From Panax quinquefolius (lineage: Eukaryota > Streptophyta > Magnoliopsida > Apiales > Araliaceae), in assembly GCA_020205615.1 (NCBI GenBank), contig CM035156.1:21603128-21667127 (forward strand): a DNA stretch of 64,000 nucleotides, in the 5' to 3' direction. Position 1 is the stretch's first letter; every line of letters begins with the position of its first letter. A model generated the notes under the pieces. The model was not told where the DNA came from. It worked only from the letters and a program-made list of their open reading frames with translations, and made no database searches. A program made the translations under genes and the position numbers. Shown here piece by piece: positions 1-11,900 of the stretch.

Positions 1-880
1 ACTTCACATAACATATTTAACTCATATGTTCAGTAATTAAACTATTTTCATGAAAAATACCAAATCAGTCCCCAAAAATATTTCTTTTCTGGGATTTAGA
101 ATAATATAGTCCCATAATGAAAATATATTTTTCTCAGAATTTTTAAAATTCATTTACTATTTTTTAAAAATCAATTTCTAATTAATTCCTTAAGAAATTA
201 GCTACCTCAAGTTTAACTCCAAAAATTCCCAAATCTTGGCAGGACCTTACACATGTTAATGTGAGCTTCTAGTTTAAATTTCATGGTCATCGGAGTTATA
301 GAACTTTGGTTATAGCTTTTTTCGTCGGAAAAACCTAAATATTGAAATAGTCATAACTTGCTCATTTTAAGTCAGAATGAGCTCATTTTTGGACAGGAGG
401 TACTTTATATCATATACTTTTATGTCCCAAAAGGCCAGAATTTTTCTCATAATTTAAGTGGCCGAAACAGCCCCTCTAAAATCATGGCAGCAGCTTTTTC
501 GATTTTTGCAGCTTTGCACTCCTTTGCTAAAATCAGTCCACACAAAAATCTACAACACCTTTTCTAGTAATTCCACTTGGATTAGTTAGGTAACTCATAG
601 ATCTAACTCTAGGACTTGACCACACTCAAAAATTCAAAATATAATAGGAGATATGGTCAATTGAATTTTATGTTACGTTTTTCACCAAAATCTGATTTTT
701 CAACCCTTTGTGATTTCTAAGAAACTTTCATGTTTTCACATAATAACCACATAACTCATCATAACACTTACTAATACATCATATACCCATGATTTTCATT
801 AGTCCAATGCTTTTATTTGACTTTCATCATAAACCACGTAAACTGTTCATTTTAGTTGAAGAAATATTTGAGGGTTTAAG
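1..880 (-). mobile_element. Diverged gypsy LTR fragment
   Basis: The reverse complement of bases 1-190 aligns by eye with the middle of the family-A LTR (around 6320-6520): the same run of phrases about actatat, tctaaat, agaaaagaaat and tttttcat in the same order. The rest (190-880) has the style of long chromovirus LTRs (AT-rich, repeated 'aactcc' phrases) but I could not align it to another copy here. It joins directly to the pol remnant at about 881. It is probably part of a minus-strand LTR, truncated by the window edge. Small ORFs here (for example 358-567) look like chance. Confidence 0.5.
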
Positions 881-1625
881 AAATGGGTTTTGTACTGGGG
901 TCAATACAAAATTCGATTTCACGCTCTAGGGTAGGCTAGGAAGTCTTCAAGAATACGCCAAGAAATTTATTAATGATAGAAATATCATTCAAAACTATTA
1001 TTTCGTCAAAACTTGGATAAGACGTCACATTGATACCAACCGTGACTTCTATCCCTTAACCTAGATAGCACCTCACAATGATACCTATAAACTTGCCATC
1101 TTCATTCACGAAAGTCGCCTACGAGAAAGTCCGGCCGGTGCATTCCACACAAGGAAGTCGACAACGAAAGGTTGGGGCTCTTTTACTTATGGCTTGATAT
1201 AACAAAGTTGATTAACTTTAGGGTTTGGTTACTTTGAATTCGTATAACAGGTTGGTTAGGAATATGAAAGCTAACAACCTTACAAAAGAGAATAATGAGT
1301 AGTTAATCAATCACTTTCAAAAATTACCTCAAAGGCAAGTATTTTCAAAGAGATAAGATCGTGAAAGTGTTTATTTGAAACAACAAGATTAATAAACAGT
1401 GGAGGTAACGAAGGTTTCTCCCAACGAAGTTTCAATAGATAAATCAAAGTCTAATTTTTCCGGAGTCAAATTTAAACATTGAACACAACTAGGTAGAATA
1501 AAAGAGTGGGTAGAACTTGTATTGAATAAAGTATAGACTTCGTAATAATTTATAATTAATTTACCCGTAATAACTTCGTTCGGGTTTTCTCGATAAAACG
1601 CTCTCGCTTAAATTACCGAAGTTTG
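881..1625 (-). pseudogene. Gypsy protease/early RT remnant
   Basis: This stretch is colinear with 45050-45680, the protease-to-RT linker of family-C element on the same strand. Shared landmarks are the 'ggtaggc' block near 930, the 'ggaatatgaaagctaacaac' block near 1262 and the 'gaaggtttctcccaacg' block near 1410. It encodes no usable reading frame as read. At about 1625 it jumps straight into LTR sequence, so gag and the leader are missing. It is therefore an internally deleted Ty3/gypsy remnant and a paralogue, not a piece, of the element at 33817-49631. Confidence 0.6.
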
Positions 1626-2481
1626 ACTTTACTATATAGGGTACATTCCACCCTTAAGTGCTTCTCTCTATAATTTTCTCTCTAGAGTTTCGGTGAATTC
1701 GTAAGAAAATAATGAAGGAATGAGCTTTATTTATAGGAAAATAGAATGCATAGTAATTAATCCATGAACGGTCCAGATTGATTTACTTTTAATCGACGGT
1801 CCATATTTAAAAGCAAAATCTTTTAAATAAAATATAATATATTCTATTTATATAAAAACATTTTACTATGCAAACACTATGCAACACTATGCAAAAAAAA
1901 CACTATGCAAAACACTATGCAACACTATGCATAATAAAATATAATATATTTTATTTATAGAATAACTTTAATAAAGTATTTTGTTTTATATAAAAGAAGT
2001 TTCGCATTTTATTACGTTAATAATCTGAATAAAACAAAACGTCATTATCGCATTATAATAATTCATATTATTAATCGACAATAATGGAATCAAACCGAGT
2101 GACTTCTAACATAAAGATCGATAATCAATACCGTGTGCTCTTATTCAACCACACGACATCTTTACTTTTACTACCGAAAGTAGTTCAACAAAGATCAACC
2201 CAGTAAAACTTCCGCCGTTATTTCAATAAAATATTTTTGTCGTTTTTCAATCCGACAATAATTACATTGCTGGGGTCCACCAATGATTGAGTAGTTATGC
2301 GAATATTCCCTCGCTAAACCGAATATTCCCAGACCAATCGAATATAATATAACCACTTGCATACTTTGCAAAATTTATAAATACTACCCACAACTATAAT
2401 ATTATCTCAAATTCACACCATAATATTAAAAATTATTTCGACAAAATTTAAATCTTTATTGATAAAATATGGGGTCTCACA
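1626..2481 (-). mobile_element. Family-C-type LTR fragment
   Basis: On the minus strand the sequence starts TGTGAGACCCC at 2481, matching the TGTAAAACCCC start of the family-C LTR at 49631, and the two run in parallel (ggtccaccaatgattgag, cttgcatacttttgcaaaatttataaat). A TATA-like stretch and the ctctctctata run near 1680 match 48600-48670. Only the first roughly 0.85 kb of the LTR is present. It abuts copia sequence at 2482. Confidence 0.7.
1865..1932. repeat. Short tandem repeat (cactatgcaa)n
   Basis: About six imperfect 8-12 bp units built on 'cactatgcaa' lie inside the LTR fragment, with one unit expanded by a run of A. The homologous place in the full family-C LTR carries different tandem repeats, so this region expands independently in each copy. 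Confidence 0.8.
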
Positions 2482-2720
2482 ATAACACACCTTACCATCA
2501 GAAAAATCAAAATGGCAAGAGTTTACAAAATAAACCATCAAATGGTCATGAAAATAAGTGTTATAGGTGTGGAATGGAAGGTCATTGGTCACGCACACAT
2601 GTCATACTTCTAAATATTTGGTAGAGTTGTACAAGCCTCCATAAAAAAAGGGGAAAAGGAATTGAAACAAACTTTATTGATCATAATGATGTTAAAGATC
2701 CCATGAATTATCTTAATCTT
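2482..2720 (+). pseudogene. Ty1/copia gag 3' end with zinc knuckle
   Basis: The translated plus strand contains a CCHC zinc knuckle of form C-Y-R-C-G-x4-H-x4 (about 2556-2600) followed by a basic stretch. This is the normal C-terminus of a plant Ty1/copia Gag, the nucleocapsid part that binds genomic RNA. The last knuckle cysteine and the following frame are disrupted by a small indel near 2600. The N-terminal two thirds of gag and the whole 5' LTR are missing because sequence begins abruptly at the LTR fragment ending at 2481. Pol continues downstream in the same direction. Confidence 0.65.
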
Positions 2721-2979
2721 CAAAATGGAGTGGATATGATTTATCTTGATGCTGCGATTTATATTAGAATGTTGATAAAAATTTGACAATTTGATTGGTG
2801 ATGAAAATATTCATACCAATTAATTATTTTCTTTACTATATTATCGCATCTTAATTATAAGTATGATTGGTGTTGGAAATGTCCAAACCAATTAATTATT
2901 TTTCTTTTATTATATTATGGAAAGGTAATAAGTATTTTTATAAAGTTTAATTTATGTTTTGTATATATGAAGATGCATG

Positions 2980-3530
2980 GATTCAATTGGTAAAATCAAT
3001 TCCAAGATGACTATGAAAGATTTTTGTCTAGCGGACAGTGTAACAACTCATACGATACTCAAAGATAAAAAATATTTTTAAAATTTAAAATTATGCAAAG
3101 CCAATGTCAATACCATATCAGGTGCATTGAACTTAATTGAAGGTTCTGGAAGAGCGATTATAATGTTGCCAAAGGGCAGAAAATTTTGTATTGATGATGC
3201 TTTGTATTCTTCTAAATCAAGCAGAAATTTACTCACCTTTAAGGATATACGTTATAATGGTTATCATATTGAAACCAATAACGAAGGCAATGAAGAATTT
3301 CTTTATATTACTTCAATAGTATCGGGCCAGAAGCTTATACTAGAAAAACTGCCTATTTTCTCTTCTAGGTTATATTATACTACAATGAGAACAATTGAAA
3401 CAAAATATTGCAATACACCAAAAGTGTTCTGACCCAAAGGTTTTTATGCTTTGGCATGATCGTTTTGGTCATCCAGGATCTATAATGATGCGTCGAATTA
3501 TTGATAACTCCTACGGACATCCCTTAAAGA
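2980..3530 (+). pseudogene. Ty1/copia protease and GAG-pre-integrase
   Basis: The protease active-site segment reads C-L-A-D-S-V-T-T-H-T-I-L (about 3027-3062), the D-S-x-T/A-x-H form typical of plant copia proteases. An open stretch of 101 codons (3127-3432) then covers the rest of protease and its link, including 'NLLTFKDIRYNGYHIET'. After a stop or frameshift near 3432, L-W-H-D-R-F-G-H-P-G (about 3448-3480) is the GAG-pre-integrase zinc-binding region. Protease would cut the polyprotein; the pre-integrase region binds zinc. The order gag-PR-INT before RT is diagnostic of Ty1/copia. Frames are broken between the blocks. Confidence 0.75.
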
Positions 3531-3893
3531 ACTAGAAGATTCTTTTAACTACTGATTATTCATGTAGTGCATGTTCTCAAGGTAAATTAATTACCAAACC
3601 ATCACATTCAAATATTGTTGTTGAGTGCCCGTCTTTCTTAGAAAGAATTCAGGGTGATATATGTGGACCAATGCACCCACCTTGTGGTCCATTCAAGTAT
3701 TTTATGGTTTTAATTAATTCATCAACCAGATGGTCACATGTATATATGTTTACTTTCTACTAGAAATGTTGCATTTGCTAGACTTCTTGCTCAAATAATT
3801 AGGTTGAGAACACAATTTCCTGATTATCCAATTAAGAAAATTCGTTTAGATAATGCTGGTGAATTCACATCTCATATTTTTGATGTTTCCATA
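3531..3893 (+). pseudogene. Ty1/copia integrase core, truncated
   Basis: The translation shows the integrase catalytic core: C-S-A-C-S-Q-G-K (zinc region end, near 3570), G-D-I-C-G-P-M-H-P-P-C-G-P (first Asp near 3655), then R-L-D-N-A-G-E-F-T-S (second Asp near 3850). One frameshift lies near 3757. The sequence stops being integrase right after this, so the catalytic Glu, the rest of integrase and the N-terminal RT are absent. The remaining half of the same element resumes at 31293, so the intervening 27 kb arrived later and/or a deletion removed about 1 kb of pol. Confidence 0.75.
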
Positions 3894-3943
3894 TGAACGT
3901 TTGGGAAGTGTTATGGAAAAGACTATGAAAAGGTGGAAAAATG

Positions 3944-4215
3944 GCTCCATATGAACATTAGATTCATGTCCTTGAACATTTTCTAAAGATTTTATTTTCT
4001 AAAACAGTTATTGAATGTTCCTTTATCTAAGGTACCATTATGACGTGATATCCAAGGTTGGGACATGAGTCACAAATGGTATTAAAACTCATAGTATATG
4101 TGTTATTGTATTTTGCACGACAATGGTAGTAATAAAGTTGTAGTTATTTTTTGTACCATGTATTTGGCGACTTAGAATATGTTGGATGGATTGGACCTAT
4201 TTTGGGGGCGTCATA
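3944..4215 (+). mobile_element. Family-A LTR tail (copy 0)
   Basis: This is colinear with the last ~270 bp of the family-A LTR (8350-8619, 17210-17470). It has the 'taataaagttgtagtt' poly(A)-signal region and ends '...gggggcgtcata' just before a primer-binding site; other copies end '...cgtcaca'. The 5' 3.8 kb is missing. Between copia and this tail (3894-3943) lies a short scrap containing tttgggaagtgtt, the inverse of a segment of the same LTR, which suggests a rearranged junction. Confidence 0.75.
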
Positions 4216-4473
4216 GTTAGTATCAGAGCTTAGGGATATGATCTCTGGCGGAGATCCGGGATTAGAACTAGGAAGGGAGAGACGAGTAATGTCCTTTACT
4301 AGTGTGTGTCCTACCTAAGCTGAATATCCTTACTTAAGTTGACAAATTGTGATATGTCAATTAACCTTTGTTTTGAAGCTGTATTCTAGAATGATATCTG
4401 AAATACAGGAGATGAGCAATGGAGAAATCATGATGACAAGGAAGATGAAATCTGAAATGAAAGCAAGGTATAT
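4216..4473 (+). mobile_element. Family-A internal region (copy 1)
   Basis: It begins with a tRNA-iMet primer-binding site (ttagtatcagagc, 4217-4229, one mismatch) and carries about 250 bp matching the other two A internal regions (8620-8933, 17471-17791). It lacks the final ~60 bp with the polypurine tract: 'aaagcaaggtat' is joined directly to the next LTR start 'tgtaagacc'. No protein-coding capacity is left. Confidence 0.8.
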
Positions 4474-5837
4474 TGTAAGACCGAATTTTATGAAATAAAA
4501 GTATTTAATTTTGCTTATAATTGTTATTCAGTAAATGGTTAAATTGATAAAAAGTTAAAGTTAATGGTGATATATGAAATTTTTCAAAATACGCAAGTGG
4601 TTATAAAATATTCATTTCTGTCGGGGAATATTCATTTGGTCATGGAATATTCTTGTTGTCGGGAAATATTCGTACGACGGTGCAGCCTTTTGTGGGCCCC
4701 ATAACAGAATAACTGTCGGATGAAGAAAATGACAAGTTTGAGTTTTTATAAATAACGGCAAAGTTGTTACCGTTAACACTGTTGGAATACCTGGTGGTTA
4801 AAATACATTAATACACGTGGTTGCACAAGAGTACACTACAGTATTGCATGTGATTTTTTGAATTATTGATTCTTACATAAGAAGGCACTACTCAATAATT
4901 GTTACAGTAATTACTGTTAAATATTTTATTTTATTGATTCAATAATCGCTGCGTTGATATTTTATATTATTGTTGTTTCAATAATTGTCACTGCACAGTA
5001 TTTCCCATTATCAGATCAATAATTCGTATTATTTGAATAATATTATTAGATAGTATTATTGGCAATGTCCAGAAAGTTCTGTCAAGGAGAGGTTTGGTCA
5101 CTTAATCATGCGCCAAGAAGGAGAAATCCTTATTGAAAGCCCCTCTTTCCAGGAACCACACGGTTGTCATAATTGTGATTCTGTAATATTATTTATGAAT
5201 AATTATTTATTGATTTATATGATAAGGAAATATTTATTTGATGCGGATATAAATGATGGATTTATTTATGTGGTTATAAATGAAGAAATTAATATTGAGG
5301 TGTTTTATCAGTATTTTGTCGGATTGGAGGTATTAAAAACTCAAATCAGTGTTCTTAAATCTCTATTGTGTGAGTTATAATTTTAATCTGACCGTTAGAT
5401 TGTTGTGATGTTTGGATATGTTATACATATATAAGTTGAGTATATGTCCACAAATTTTGAACCGTTAAAAATTAACGTATGATTTGTTATGAATTTTATG
5501 AGGTATTGAAAATCATCCGTTTGTGGATTTTGGATATTTTCGGTTTGGAATTTGGAAAAACTTTCTTCTGCAAAGTTGTAGAGAATTCGATTTCGTGTGG
5601 AAAATTCGTATTTTTCTGATAAACGGACTATTTTCTATGAATTACTAAAGTTTTGGAAAATAAAATATTTTTTATTAAAATTGGGTGGAACCCACTTTTT
5701 GGTTGGTGTTGAATGCATGTGCTGAATTAAGATTCAAGTGTGGTGGGCTGGTCTTAAATGGTTGGTGCGTAGGAAATGAGAAATAATTAATATATTATTT
5801 TATTAATTTAGTCTCCTTTGGCGTTCTAGCATTTTCC

Positions 5838-5845
5838 TATAAATA
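5838..5845 (+). promoter_or_regulatory. TATA box of family-A LTR
   Basis: TATAAATA in the context cctataaataggtgctta. The same box occurs at 19165-19172 in another A copy and in the B LTRs. It would place transcription start near 5865-5875, giving U3 of about 1.4 kb and a leader of more than 2.5 kb. Confidence 0.6.
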
Positions 5846-6772
5846 GGTGCTTATGTTAGAATTGAAAATCACACCAGAAATAAGTTTTCTTTTTCTCTTT
5901 ATGATCGAGCGTATTTTTTGTGAGTATTTAGATACTTTGAGAGTTGCTATTGAGTGGAAGTTTCCTTCGGCTTTACATCTGATATTTCAGTCAGAAGTAT
6001 TGCTCTTTGGAGGTAAGGAATTTTAATGGTTATTATGTTTTTCAGATTCGTAATTTTTCTTACCTTTAAAAATTCTGAAAAAATTTAAAATGATAATTTG
6101 ATGAGTTTTCATGATTGTGTCCAAAACTGGCGATTTTTGGATGTAAAGATTAGGAGTTATGGATTTTATGAGAAAAAACTATTTTAAAAGTAAACCCTTA
6201 TAACTCCTTGTCGTTAACTCCAAAATTGGTGAAATTTTTATTGGAAATACATATATATATAACATAAGTATACTCTGTAAATTTTGGAATTTTTGGACAA
6301 ACGTACAATTTATGATAAATGTCTAAATATTCGGCAGTTTTGGCCATGTAAAAAATAGTAAATGAATTTTAAAAATTCCGAGAAAAATATACGTTCAATA
6401 TGAGACTATATTCTACTAAATCTCAGAAAAGAAATTTTTTTGGAACTAATTTGCTATTTTTCATAAAAATGGACTTGTTATGAGTAAATGAATCAAATAT
6501 TTTATGTGAAGTAACAAAATTGAAAAATAGGATTTTATGGTTTGGGAATCTTATATATGGTATATGCATATTTTTGATGAGGTTGTTGGTTATTGGTGAT
6601 GAAATCTTATGAGTTTGGCATTTTAGGATGATTAAATGCATTATTTAGTAAAGTGTAAACAATTAAAATAAATTATTTATAAGTTTAAGAAATATTATTC
6701 TTTCAATATTATTATATATTAGAAATATTGGTATGGATTTTTATCAGGAATTTCTATTTTTTCATATATCGG

Positions 6773-6841
6773 GGTTACTATTCATGAATTACTATTCATG
6801 AGTTATTATTCACGAAGTTACTATTCACGGGTACTATTCAC
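6773..6841 (+). repeat. Short tandem repeats (ttactattcatga)
   Basis: Five imperfect units of about 13-15 bp based on 'ttactattcatgaa' or 'ttactattcacgag'. Equivalent arrays occur in every A copy (near 11235, 15625, 20095) and, more degenerate, in the B LTRs (near 13545, 22390, 29700). They sit in the presumed transcribed leader. Confidence 0.8.
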
Positions 6842-7195
6842 AACAAAATTGGTTTCTTTTTCTGACCAAATTATCGTTGATTTATGAATCTTACTCTTGA
6901 AATTAAATTCATGTTTTGATCGTATTGTTTTTATTATCATATATAACATTTTTATAACCCTGGTGAAGAAATTTCTCTTTGACTTGAGTGTAAAGATGGG
7001 TAGATTATTGGTATGATCGTGACTATGGGTTTCTTTGGCCAAGAAGGCAAAAGATGAATTGTTGACTGGTATGATCATGACCATTGAATTTATAATTGAA
7101 TATTTTTAGCTTAAGTGCAAAGGTGAATTGATCAACATGGTTATAATTATTGTTTATATAAATTCTGAAATGATTATATATTTCTTTAAGATATT

Positions 7196-7419
7196 AATAT
7201 CTTTAGCCCGTAGTGCAAAGATGACATGTTGTTGAATATCTTTGGTCTGTAGTGCAAAGATGAATTGTTGATGAATATCTTTGGTCCGTAGTGCAAAGAT
7301 GACATGTTGTTGAATATCTTTGGCATGTAGTTCAAAGATGACCTGTTGCCGAATATCTTTGGCCTATAGTGCAAAGATCAACTGTTAATGAATATCTTTG
7401 GCCCGTAGTGCAAAGATGA
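7196..7419 (+). repeat. 39-bp hairpin repeat array (A copy 1)
   Basis: Six units at a 39-bp period. Each contains ATCTTTG, about 10 bases, then CAAAGAT, i.e. a 7-bp perfect inverted repeat able to form a stem-loop. Equivalent six-unit arrays are at 11668-11893, 16049-16274 and 20519-20744. Because 39 is a multiple of three, the array reads as a periodic 13-residue peptide on the minus strand; I treat that as a by-product. Confidence 0.9.
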
Positions 7420-8619
7420 ACTTATTAGTATGATTATGAACAGGAATTGTGATTTGGTATAACCATGATCTTTGATGTTTCTCGTAAAGACAAAGTGATA
7501 TAAATTATCTTTCGCCCGGATGAGAAAAGGACTTTGAACCACAAATATGATTATGAAGTTATTCATATGATTGTGAATGTGGCTGCTGATTGATGTTACA
7601 GGATAAAACATTGTTGGTGGACTTTTAACATGGAGAAGATAATAGACATTATGGTCTATTCGACTCTTTTAATGGATCGCTTCATTCCACCGCAACTATG
7701 GTTGAAAAGTTTTATCATCTACCATATGTTCTAAATCTCTATTTATTACTATTGAAGGCTATTGATAATTTAATTATCTTTAGTCATGATATTCTTTAAT
7801 GAGCTAGTTGTGCTCACCCTTTTGCTTCACAATTTCTTTAAGGTAATAAGAGTGTAGCGGGGTCGAGCGGGGATAACAGGGGAGTAGTGTGGTGGTCCGA
7901 GACTGTCAAAGTTTCTCAACACATTATAAAACGGCATGACATACAATATATAATTGTATTGAGGACCTAAGATGTGTGTGTCGTATATTATACGTCACTT
8001 AATAATTGATTTTGGTGAACAACAATAGGGTGAGGTGAACCCAACTTTGGAAGGGTGTTTTACCACTATCATACAAGATGTCTAATGACATACAACCTCA
8101 TTGTTATCATAAGACAAGGTTGTGCACATCCACTTGTCGAGTATATCTACGATGAGCACTACCTATATGATCTTGGAGTTGGTTGAAACATAACGTTCAA
8201 TCGCAGAGACGGTGGAGATAGTTATATGTCAAGAGAAGACTCACCATGGAAGGAACATGATAGTAATCTTCTCTTTTTCTTTGGGGTCTATAGGATCAAC
8301 CAAGGATAATTCTCTCGGACATATGATATCTATCATAACTTAGATTCATAGCCTCCTATGTACGAAGGTTTCCTTGAACACTTCCCAAAGATTTTAATTT
8401 TTAAAACAGTTATCGATTGTGCCTTTATGTAAGGTGCCATTATGACGTGCTATCCAAAGTTTGGACATGAGTCACAATTGGTATTAAAACTCACAAGATA
8501 TATGTGTTGTTGTATTTTGCACGACAATGGTAGTAATAAAGTTGTAGTTGTTTTTTCGTACCATGTATTTGGCTAACTTAGAATAGGTGGATGGATGGAC
8601 CTTTTTTGGGGGCGCCACA

Positions 8620-8933
8620 ATTGGTATCGAGCTTAGGATATGATCTCTGGCGGAGATCCGAGATTAGAACTAGGAAGGAGAGACGAGTAATATCCTTCGC
8701 TAGTAGTGTCCTACCTAAGTTTAATTTTCTTACTTAAGTCGACAAATTGTGATATGTCAATTAACCTTTGTTTTGAAGTCGTATTCTAGAATGATATCTA
8801 AAATACAGGAGATAAGCAATGGAGAAATCATGATGACAAGGAAGATGGAATCTAAAATGAAAGCAAGGTATTCTCAACTCTTTGAAATACCAGGTACGTA
8901 AATTTCAGGGACGAAATTTCATAAAGAGGGAGA
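8620..8933 (+). mobile_element. Family-A internal region (copy 2)
   Basis: About 314 bp between two A LTRs. It opens with the primer-binding site read as ttggtatcgagctt (8621-8634; CAG read as CG), then a leader, a gag-start-like stretch (gagataagcaatggagaaatc near 8810), and then jumps to a segment colinear with the last ~100 bp before the PPT of element B (aaatgaaagcaaggtattctc; compare 28018). All of gag-pol between is missing. The same junction is present in the other two A internal regions. Confidence 0.8.
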
Positions 8934-11900
8934 TCAGAAGACCCCGAATTTTATGAAATAAAAGTATTTAATTTTTCTTATAATTATTATTCAGTAAATG
9001 GATAAATTGATAAAAAGTTAAAGTTAAGGATGATATATGAAATTTTTCAAAATACGCAAGTGGTTATAAAATATTAATTTCTGTCGGGGAATATTCGTTT
9101 GGTCGTGGAATATTCTTGTTGTCGGGAATATTCGATTTACTGCCGTAGTACCATTTCAGGGCCCCATAATGTAATAACCGCTTCGGATGAAGAAAACGAC
9201 AAGTTTGAGTTTTTATAAATAACGACGTAGTTGTTACCGTTAACATCGTTGGAATATTCGGTGGTTAAAATACGAAGAATACGCGTGGTCGCACAAAGAA
9301 GCATTACCAGATTGCACAAAGTATTTTTTGAATTATTGATTCTTACGTAGTAAGGCACTACTCAATAATTGTTACAGTAATTATCGCTCAATATTTTATT
9401 TTATTGATTCAATAATTGTTGCGTTGATATTTTATATTATTGTTGTTTTAATAATTGTCACTACACAAGATTTCCCATTATCGATCAATAATTCATATTA
9501 TTTGAATAATATTATTAGATAGCATTATTGGAAATGTCTAGAAAGTTCATCAAGGAGAGGTTTGGTCACCTAATCATTACGCCAAGAAGGAGAAATCCTT
9601 ATGGAAAGCCCCCTCTTTCGGGAACCACACTGGTTGTCATAATTGTGATTCTCGTAATATTATTTGTGAATAATTATTTATTGATTTATATGATAAGAAA
9701 ATATTTATTTGATGTGGATATAAATGATGGATTTATTTATGTGGTTATAAATGAAGGAATTAATATTGAGGTATTTTATCAATATTTTGTCGGATTGGAG
9801 GTATTAAAAACTCAAATCAGTGTTCTTAAATCTCTATTACGTGAGTTATAATTTTAATCCGACCGTTAGATCGTTGTGATTTTTGGATATGTTATACATA
9901 TATAAGTTGAGTATATGTCCACAAATTTTGAACCGTTAAAAATTAACGTATGATTTGTTATGAATTTTATGAGGTATTGAAAATCATTAGTTTGTGGATT
10001 TTTTGATATTTTTGGTTTGGAATTTGGAAAAACTTTTTCTTGCAAAGTTGTAGAGAATTCGATTTTTGTGGAAATGGAAAATTCAGTATTTTTTGATAAA
10101 CGGGCTATTTTCTATGAATTCTTCAAGTTTTGAAAATAAAATAATTTTTATTAAAATTGGGTGGACCCACTTTTTTTGGTTGGTGTTGAATGCATGTCTT
10201 TGAATTGAGATTCAAGTGTGGTGGGCTATTCTTAAATGGATGGTGCGAGGAAATGAGAAATAATTAATATATATTATTTTATTAATTTAGTCTCTTTCAT
10301 GTTTCTAGCATTTTTCCTATAATAAGTGCTTATGTTAGAATTGAAAATCACACCGTAAAACAAGTTTTTCTTTTCTCTATATTATCGAGCGTATTTTTGT
10401 GAGTATTTAGATACTTTGAGAGTTGCTATTCGTTGAAGTTTCCTTCTGGCTTTACATCCGATATTCTAATGTAAATATCGCACTTTTGAGGTAAGGGATT
10501 TTAAGTGGTTATTATGTTTTTCGATTTGTAATTTTTTCCGACCTTCAAAAATTCTGGAAAAATTTGAAATGATAATTTGATGAGTTTTCATGATTGTGTC
10601 CAAAATGGCGATTTTGGATGTATAGATTAGAGTTATGGATTTTATGAGAAAAACTATTTTAAAAGTAAACCCTTATAACTCCTTGTGGTTAACTCCAAAA
10701 TTGGTGAAATTTTTATTGGGAGTACATATATATAACATAAGTATATTCTATAAATTTTGGAATTTTTGGACAAACGTACAATTTATGATAAATGTCTAAA
10801 TATTCGGCAGTTTTGGCCATTTGAAAAATAGTAAATGAATTTTAAAAATTCAGAAAAAAAATATATGTTCAATATGGGACTATATTCTGCTAAATCTTAG
10901 AAAAGAAATATTTTTGAAACCGATTTGGTATTTTTCATAAAAATGGACTAGTTATGAGTAAATGAATTAAATATGTTATGTGAAGTAAAAAATTAGAAAA
11001 TAGGATTTTATGGCTTGGGAATCCTATATATGGTATATGCAGATTTTTGATGAGGTTGTTGATTATTGGTGATGAAATCTTATGAGTTTGGCATTTTAGG
11101 ATGATTAAATGCATTATTTAGTAAAGTGTAAACAATTAAAATAAATTATTTATAAGTTTAAGAAATGTTATTCTTTCAATATCATTATACCAAAATATTG
11201 GTATGGATTTTATTGTGGAATTTCTATCTTTTTCATATCGGGGTTACTATTCATGAATTACTATTCATGAGTTATTATTCACGAAGTTACTATTCACAAG
11301 GTACTATTCACGACAAAATTGGTTTCTTTTTTCGGACCAAATTATCGTTGATTTATGAATCTTACTCTTGAAATTAAATCATGTTTTGATCATATTGTTT
11401 TTATTATCATATATAACATTTTTATAACCCTGGTGAAGAAATTTCTCTTTGACTTGAGTGTAAAGATGGGTAGATTATTGGTACGATCGATGACTATGGG
11501 TTCTCTTTGGCCAAGAAGTGCAAAGATGAATTGTCGATCGGTATGATCGTGACCATTGAATTTACAATTGAATATTTTTAGCTTAAGTGCAAAGGTGAAT
11601 TGATCAACATGATTATAATTATTGTTTATATAAATTTTCGAAATGATTATATATTTTTCGAGATATTAATATCTTTGGCCCGTAGTGCAAATATGACATA
11701 TTGTTGAATATCTTTGGCGTAGAAGTAAAAAGATGAATTGTTGATGAATATCTTTGGTCCGTAGTGCAAAGATGACATGCTGTTGAATATCTTTGACATG
11801 TAGTGCAAAGATGACATGTTGCTGAATATCTTTGGCCTGTAGTGCAAAGATGAACTGTTAATGAATATCTTTTGCCCGTAGTGCAAAGATGAACTTATTA

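Larger units (their letters stand above)
6013..7601 (+). other. Candidate leader intron in family-A LTR
   Basis: A donor match AG|GTAAGG (GT at 6013-6014) lies about 140 bp after the presumed transcription start. An acceptor match tgatgttacag|g (AG at 7600-7601) follows a ctgat branch-like motif. The pair repeats at the matching places of the B LTRs (donor near 22284, acceptor at 22870). The intron would contain the hairpin repeat array. This is inferred from consensus signals only. Confidence 0.35.
4474..8619 (+). mobile_element. Family-A LTR, complete (copy 1)
   Basis: A complete LTR of about 4.15 kb starts TGTAAGACC and ends ...CGCCACA next to a primer-binding site. It is the only uninterrupted A copy. 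Landmarks: a TATA box at 5838-5845, a strong splice-donor match at 6013, short 'ttactattcatgaa' repeats at 6773-6841, six 39-bp hairpin repeats at 7196-7419, a splice-acceptor match at 7600 and an AATAAA near 8530. The length and layout fit the long LTRs of plant Ty3/gypsy chromoviruses. Small ORFs inside (for example 5108-5380) recur in other copies only because the copies are nearly identical. Confidence 0.85.

Noticed and set aside
358..567. 69-codon ORF.
   Set aside because: Lies in LTR-like text; no recognisable domain.
881..2481. The left remnant as the missing end of element C.
   Set aside because: It contains LTR 5' end and protease region that C already has; it is a separate, deleted relative.
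5108..5380. A ~90-codon ORF recurring in A LTRs (5108-5380, 9528-9851, 18460-18735).
   Set aside because: Copies are near-identical by recent duplication, so shared openness is not evidence of selection; no family resemblance, lies in U3 upstream of the TATA box, and its N-terminus changes frame between copies.
7186..7374. Minus-strand ORFs with a repeating 13-residue peptide (also 11647-11886, 16027-16266).
   Set aside because: Direct consequence of the 39-bp tandem repeat, whose period is a multiple of three; wrong strand for LTR transcription.
7196..7419. CRISPR-like look of regularly spaced palindromic repeats.
   Set aside because: Plant nuclear LTR context, units contiguous with similar spacers, present in all LTR copies; no cas genes.
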